Assembly: GCA_948474755.1 (NCBI GenBank)
Contig: CAOLHI010000651.1
Location: 744,001-808,000 of the forward strand
DNA length: 64,000 nucleotides
Source: Ctenosaura bakeri
Taxonomy: Eukaryota; Chordata; Lepidosauria; Squamata; Iguanidae
Direction of reading: 5' to 3'
The notes under the pieces were generated by a model that had not been told where the DNA came from, made no database searches, and was given only the letters and a program-made list of their open reading frames with translations. A program made the translations under genes and the position numbers. This document shows, piece by piece, positions 59,643 through 64,000 of the stretch (positions are counted from its first letter, which is position 1; each line of letters begins with the position of its first letter).

Positions 59643-59800
59643 AGGATGTTTCTGCAGTAGCCCGTTATAGTGCTATTATTCCACTTTCAACATCCTATGG
59701 AATCCTCAAAGGTCCCTCCCTAAAACAGCAAACCCCAGGATTCCATAGGATGTTGAAAGTTGAATAATTCCATTATAACAGGCTAGTGCGGAAATGGACC
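59643..59800. mobile_element. Palindromic MITE, second copy of the 21946 family
   Basis: 'ttattccactttcaacatcc' and 'tatggaatcc' pair with 'ggattccataggatgttgaa' further right. The ends are 'ggatgtttctgcagtagccc' and 'ggctagtgcggaaatggacc'. The core is nearly identical to the copy at 21946. Confidence 0.85.
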
Positions 59801-61124
59801 AAGCCTCCGGACACTTGGTGTGGATACTACAGGATCTTTCAGGGTTCGCCTTGGGGTTATTTTTTAAAAAATGGATTAACTAATTTTAGTTAATCAAAAT
59901 CTTTTTGTAGCCTATAGTAGCATCTTCAGTCACTAGGTGACTTCCTAAGACATGATGAAACAACCAGATTTTCGATATTTATTTCTCCAGAGGGCTTCTG
60001 GTCAACTCTCCCCAGTGCTTCTGTCTTGTGTGGCCACTAAGCTCTTCAGACAATGGGAAAAGGAGAGAGAGAAAAGGTCCTGATGCCTGCTAAGAGAAGA
60101 CTAAGCCAAGGTTGAAAAAGTACTAGAGCAGAAATAGAGAAAGACCAGTGAGGGGAAAAAAGACTTAAGGCACAGGAGAGAAGAGAAAGAAAAGTGTAGG
60201 AACAGACCTATGGGATTGCTAACCATTGCAAATTTGGGTACATCTGCTAGTTAGAACAAAGCCTTCAGGTTAAACAATCAGGCCTTCTAAACTGTAGAAA
60301 AAGGAAGCTATTTTTATCTGGAAAATCTTTACTTAAATGCATAGGTCCATTTAATGTGAAGTTGTTACTGGCAGTAAAATGGAAACCAATTTGATTCCCT
60401 CCATCTTTGTATTTGCTTCTTGTCCTTGTATGCCAGATTTTAATCTCTGTAGTTACTGTAGTGTATCTTTTCATTTTCATAACCATCTATTTGAAATGTT
60501 ATTGTGGGAGCTAGTCTGACTAAACCATTTTGCAGAAAGGAAGAGGTTTATCTGATGGCATAATTTAGGCAAGAAGGTGCTCATTAAAGACATACTTCAT
60601 AGAGTCAGCTTTATTTTCAGTTGCCAGTCAACAATATCTTCTTTTTAAAAAGGCTAATCAGCCACTGGCTGTTACCTTGACATTAATCTGAAGAAACTAT
60701 TTATAATGACCACTGTACTATTCTCTAGTTTTAGATTACGAAATGATTAGCAACTGCAGATGCTTTGCATTAGTGTTGTAAATGTATCCCTTTCCTGTTT
60801 GTACAGTGTTTATCCTTTGAGTGTATTGGCAAATCTTTTCCCAGAAGCCATTTGATTTCTAATGCTTGTGCTGTGCTGAGTCTTAATCCAGGACCTTCAA
60901 AATCTGCAACCTCTTCTAAAGAAAGGCAATAGCAGCACAGCTTTCCATGTTTTTTCAAATCAGAACCCTCAGTTAACCTTGGCTCTGCTGATGTCCAGCA
61001 CTTTTTATAAGTAGCATTAGTATTCATTTATAGAGCCACATACAGTGTTCAAAACAACATTACGTTCCTAATCTCTGTATCCATTACGACATATGGCACT
61101 ATTACTAAGTCCTTGCTACACAAG
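59801..61124. other. No recognised gene; AT-rich unique sequence
   Basis: No coding frame of note. The part at 60540-60720 is repeat-free with ATTA/TAAT cores and could be a conserved element. Confidence 0.3.
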
Positions 61125-61252
61125 GGAGGGAATTATGCAGCCCTCCAGATGTTGTTAGACTGCAGCTCACAGCATTCCTCACAATTGGCTGTGCTGGCTA
61201 TGCCTGCTGGGAGTTGCAGCTACATCTGGAAGGCTGCATGGTTCCTACAGGT
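61125..61252. mobile_element. Palindromic MITE, best copy of its family
   Basis: The left arm 'ggaattatgcagccctccag', 'atgttgttagactgcagctc' pairs with the right arm 'gggagttgcagctacatctg', 'gaaggctgcatggttcctac'. The middle 'ttggctgtgctggctatgcc' is the loop. Confidence 0.75.
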
Positions 61253-61740
61253 GGAGTGATGCCATAATAAGTTCATTATAGCAAATTTATAGCCCAAAGT
61301 GAGACTGCAGACTTCCCATTCCATTCCCCCATCACCAATTTAGCCATACTCTTAACTACTTTGTTATAAGATAGACTGGCTTATGTGTGAGTAGTGTTGA
61401 CTTCCTGAAGATATTCTCTTCCTGCTGCTGCTCGTCTCTGAAATGCACTAGTACCTCGCTCTGCTTGAAGCAATACCCACTAATATAATTATAAAGGTGA
61501 GCCAGGATGAAAACCTGAAGTAGAATATTATGGACTAACTCCTGAAACATTGTTCATACAAGCACTGCATGTTATCTTATGCTGCATGACACTGTTGCCC
61601 TAAGAGGTGGGAGATGTTGGAGTCCACCCGCAATGCCAGCATCACCTTAGAATTTGGGGGAATTATAGCTCAAAGGACACCTGCAAGAGGAGAGTAATGG
61701 CAGGATCTTTTCACCTTTATATACCAGTACTAACTGTAGA

Positions 61741-62045
61741 GAGGACTCCAATTAAAGTTAACAAGGTATTTTATTTGAATTGACAAATACATGAGAAATC
61801 AAACACTCTTAAGAACCATACAAGGCTATTGGGAAATGAGGCAAGAAAGGTTGGATAGAGAGAGATTGGGTAGAAAGGGTGATAGTTGCCGGTCCTGAAG
61901 AAGGGATCCCAGCACAGTGGCTCAGACAGTGTCTGAAGATAGCATGGAGGACACCATGTACAATGTACTACATCTAATGTACTACAAATGACTGGGGTCA
62001 AAGCTAGGGTTTTTATATCCTAGTTCACACCCTGAAGGGGTGCCT
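61741..62045 (-). mobile_element. Possible LTR (R/U3 part), ends not defined
   Basis: Read on the minus strand, a TATA box (aggatataaaaacccta, about 62011-62027) is followed about 250 bp later by a polyadenylation signal (caaataaaatacctt, about 61765-61780). This order and spacing suit a retroelement LTR. I could not find matching TG...CA ends or a target duplication. Confidence 0.35.
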
Positions 62046-62504
62046 TGACAAAGCAGTAATGGCTTTCCCACAGGACTGAGAAAGGGGTTCAGAATGGGCT
62101 GATTGCCTAACACTGTAGTGAGAAAACATTGATGGGACTCCTGACGATCATGATGATCTCTTTGGTCAGGTAGGGTGTCTAGGGAAGATTTCCATAAGGT
62201 GACATTGAGGGATAGTCTCTGATTACTGACTAATATGGGCAGTTCATCTTTCATTCTATTAAAAAATGCCAAGACCTTAAAGCAGTGAAGGGATTAGCAC
62301 AAACCCATCAGTGTTGAGTTTTCCACATAAACCTATATGAACCTTCATGACCCTGAGCATGTCTCTGGCCAGTGTGACCCTGGACATGTTCTCTGGCCAG
62401 CATGGCTTCAATCATATTCTCCAGTCATTAATAAGTCCAATTTATAGATATCTCACAGGAGGGATGGTAAAGTATGGTAACAGCACCATCGCTGTGAACA
62501 GAAG

Positions 62505-62632
62505 GAGGCTGTTGCTGGATCAGACCAAAGTCCTGTCTAGTCAAAGATTTTGTTCCCAAAGTGGGCAACTTTATTCCCATAGGAAGCCCACAAGCACAAT
62601 GGCATCTTCCCATTCATGTTGTCTAGCAATAA
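62505..62632 (-). mobile_element. CR1/L3-like LINE 3' terminus
   Basis: 'gttgctggatcagaccaaag', 'tgttcccaaagtgggcaact' and 'aggaagcccacaagcacaat' are the reverse of the L3-like CR1 3' end seen on the + strand at 33560. Confidence 0.8.
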
Positions 62633-62684
62633 GTATGTGTGCAGGTGTTTATTGTCCTACTTTTCTTCCAATATTGGGGCAACA

Positions 62685-62800
62685 GGAACTCATATGGATA
62701 GTGCTGCATCGTTTGATCAATGAACGACCCTTGAATTTTGTAGCTAAAAAAGGGATGAGGGTGACAATTATTCGTAAGAAGCCGTTCATCATGCAGATGA
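62685..62800 (+). repeat. Unknown dispersed repeat, copy 1
   Basis: About 100 bp that match the reverse complement of 63868-63955. It reads LNFVAKKGMRVTIIRKKP in one open frame. I do not recognise the family. Confidence 0.65.
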
Positions 62801-62864
62801 CAGTTACATATAAACATTCTATACTCCTGTCAGGATCTACTAGGAACATGGATCTGCAGTCGTG

Positions 62865-63060
62865 TAGGGATGTGGGGTCAGGGGGGGATTCGTCCTGGGC
62901 AGCATTGTTTTGGGGGGTGTCCCAGCCTGTAGCCATGCTTCTGCATGCCTTGACCACACCCCCACGCACTGCAGCCATGCCCCCATGCACAGTGCCATGT
63001 GCTGTAACACCACCCCTCCCGTCCCCCCTCCACATGCTCCAAGCTTCGCCACTGTGGATC
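62865..63060. other. C/G-rich stretch of unknown origin
   Basis: Locally G/C-rich, with purine/pyrimidine asymmetry ('ggggtcagggggggatt', 'accacccctcccgtcccccc'). It contains near-repeats of 'catgcccccatgcac'. It is unlike its AT-rich surroundings and probably repeat-derived. Overlapping frames on both strands result from lack of stop codons. Confidence 0.4.
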
Positions 63061-63854
63061 AGGAAAATGAAAATACAACAGTGAGGGTCACCATTAGAGT
63101 GGTGAGCCAATGTTAACTGTGAGCAGGAAAGTTTGCTCATTTTCAGAGGTTGGGACACAGTCCACTGACATATTGCGTTTAAAAGATAAGACAGAATGAA
63201 AACTCAAGGTGCGAGGCTCCTGAATTTCATGTTTGGTGTACCAATAACTCAAGTTTGTTTTCTTTGTTATTGCGGGCTCACAATCCTTAGATTCTGGTGC
63301 TCTATTTAGCACACCATCTATTAGCTAACAAAATAATGTCCAAAGGTAAAGGATTTCCTTTTAATATGTTTTAAATATATTGCTTTTATTATTTTTTTCA
63401 TGTACCTTCTGGTTCTTGGACTATTGAGAGGGTAAACAGGATTTACTATCCCATCTGGCCATTGCTATTCATAACTCTACATTCTACCTGCTATCTGCCT
63501 GCAAAGCTTAATATTTATTAATGTTATGCTTACAATGCTTTTAGACAACTGCTTTCCACTAATGATAGGCAAACTCTCATATTTTCTTTGGGAGAAGAGA
63601 AAAAAAAAAGACGGTGAGGAGGAGAGGAGGAAAGCTAATAGGACATGAAGTTCTGCTGGAGGAGGAGGAGGACTAGAACCAGGACTACTTTGTCTTCAAC
63701 CCATCTATTAGTTCATAAGATCATCAACATTCCGAAGAGTGTGGTCCCCTGTATGTACAGACTTGCTTCCTGGGAGCAGCCTTTTTCTGAGTCCATCCCA
63801 TGTGGTTTGGAATATATGTGGACACCACAGCCATGTGAATCGAACCAGTCACTT

Positions 63855-63955
63855 GGACTTTTCCACATAATTGTCACCTTCATTCCCTTTTCAGCTACAA
63901 AATCTAGGGTCATCGACTGATCAACAATACAGTACCATCCATAAGAGCTCAATTG
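63855..63955 (-). repeat. Unknown dispersed repeat, copy 2 (inverted relative to copy 1)
   Basis: On the minus strand it reads LDFVAEKGMKVTIMWKSP, close to copy 1. The nucleotide match is strongest over 'ttttgtagct' and 'gtgacaatta'. Confidence 0.65.
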
Positions 63956-64000
63956 AGAAACTGTTTAAAAAAATAACTTCATCAGAAGAGGAATGAATAA

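Noticed and set aside
62347..63084. Longest open frame of the window (245 codons, +)
   Set aside because: It runs through an L3-like CR1 end, an unknown repeat and a C/G-rich stretch. The openness is composite, and no domain spans it.
63894..63993. Terminal-exon-like sequence: acceptor, 33 open codons, stop
   Set aside because: The acceptor and the first part of the frame lie inside the unknown repeat shared with 62685-62800, and its frame (phase 0) does not fit the phase-1 donor at 49200.

Overview
The window is nuclear DNA of a vertebrate, almost certainly a squamate reptile and probably a lizard. It is AT-rich and intron-like, with no long intact reading frame. It carries the repeat set typical of squamates: Sauria-type SINEs ending in a 'gccgcctcgatcc...gaggcggga' tail, tRNA-derived SINEs with a 'ccataagttgga' tail, SINEs derived from 5S rRNA, CR1 and CR1/L3-like ends, L2-clade LINEs, an L1, a solo LTR, and several palindromic DNA transposons. 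Nothing looks bacterial, and I see no CRISPR array, rRNA gene or functional tRNA gene. The six-frame reading frames are short and nearly all are chance or lie in repeats.

The one host gene I can support is on the + strand and is seen only in part. Three small exons (42226-42303, 44195-44308, 49098-49200) have good splice sites, are open in one frame and join in compatible phases. Together they encode about 98 residues of a helical, coiled-coil-like protein followed by a Ser/Thr/Asn-rich stretch. A 24-base micro-exon (18361-18384) and a terminal exon (53211-53275) fit the same phase but are weaker. I cannot name the gene. If both outer exons are real, most of 18-53 kb is intron.

Layout. 0-18 kb: SINE end, decayed CR1, an interrupted L2 copy, CR1 and L2 ends, several MITEs, a conserved-element-like stretch at 10.6 kb, a pogo/Tigger-like MITE, two perfect tandem duplications (49 and 56 bp) and a CR1 end. 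18-42 kb: candidate micro-exon, palindromic MITEs, nested SINEs, a 926-bp solo LTR with a 4-bp target duplication, a young Sauria SINE, a Harbinger-like element, enhancer-like AT-rich stretches and L2 copies. 42-54 kb: the three supported exons separated by introns holding 5S-derived SINEs, L2 fragments and a ~0.55-kb fold-back element. 54-64 kb: a 1.5-kb 5'-truncated L1 with a 13-bp target duplication, a CR1 with reverse-transcriptase remnants, MITEs, a possible LTR and an inverted pair of an unknown repeat.

I found no convincing new biological system. The most useful leads are the unnamed coiled-coil gene, the precisely bounded mobile elements, the fold-back element, the unknown repeat at 62.7/63.9 kb and the enhancer-like unique stretches. 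Family names for repeats come from recognition of characteristic sequence, not from a database search.
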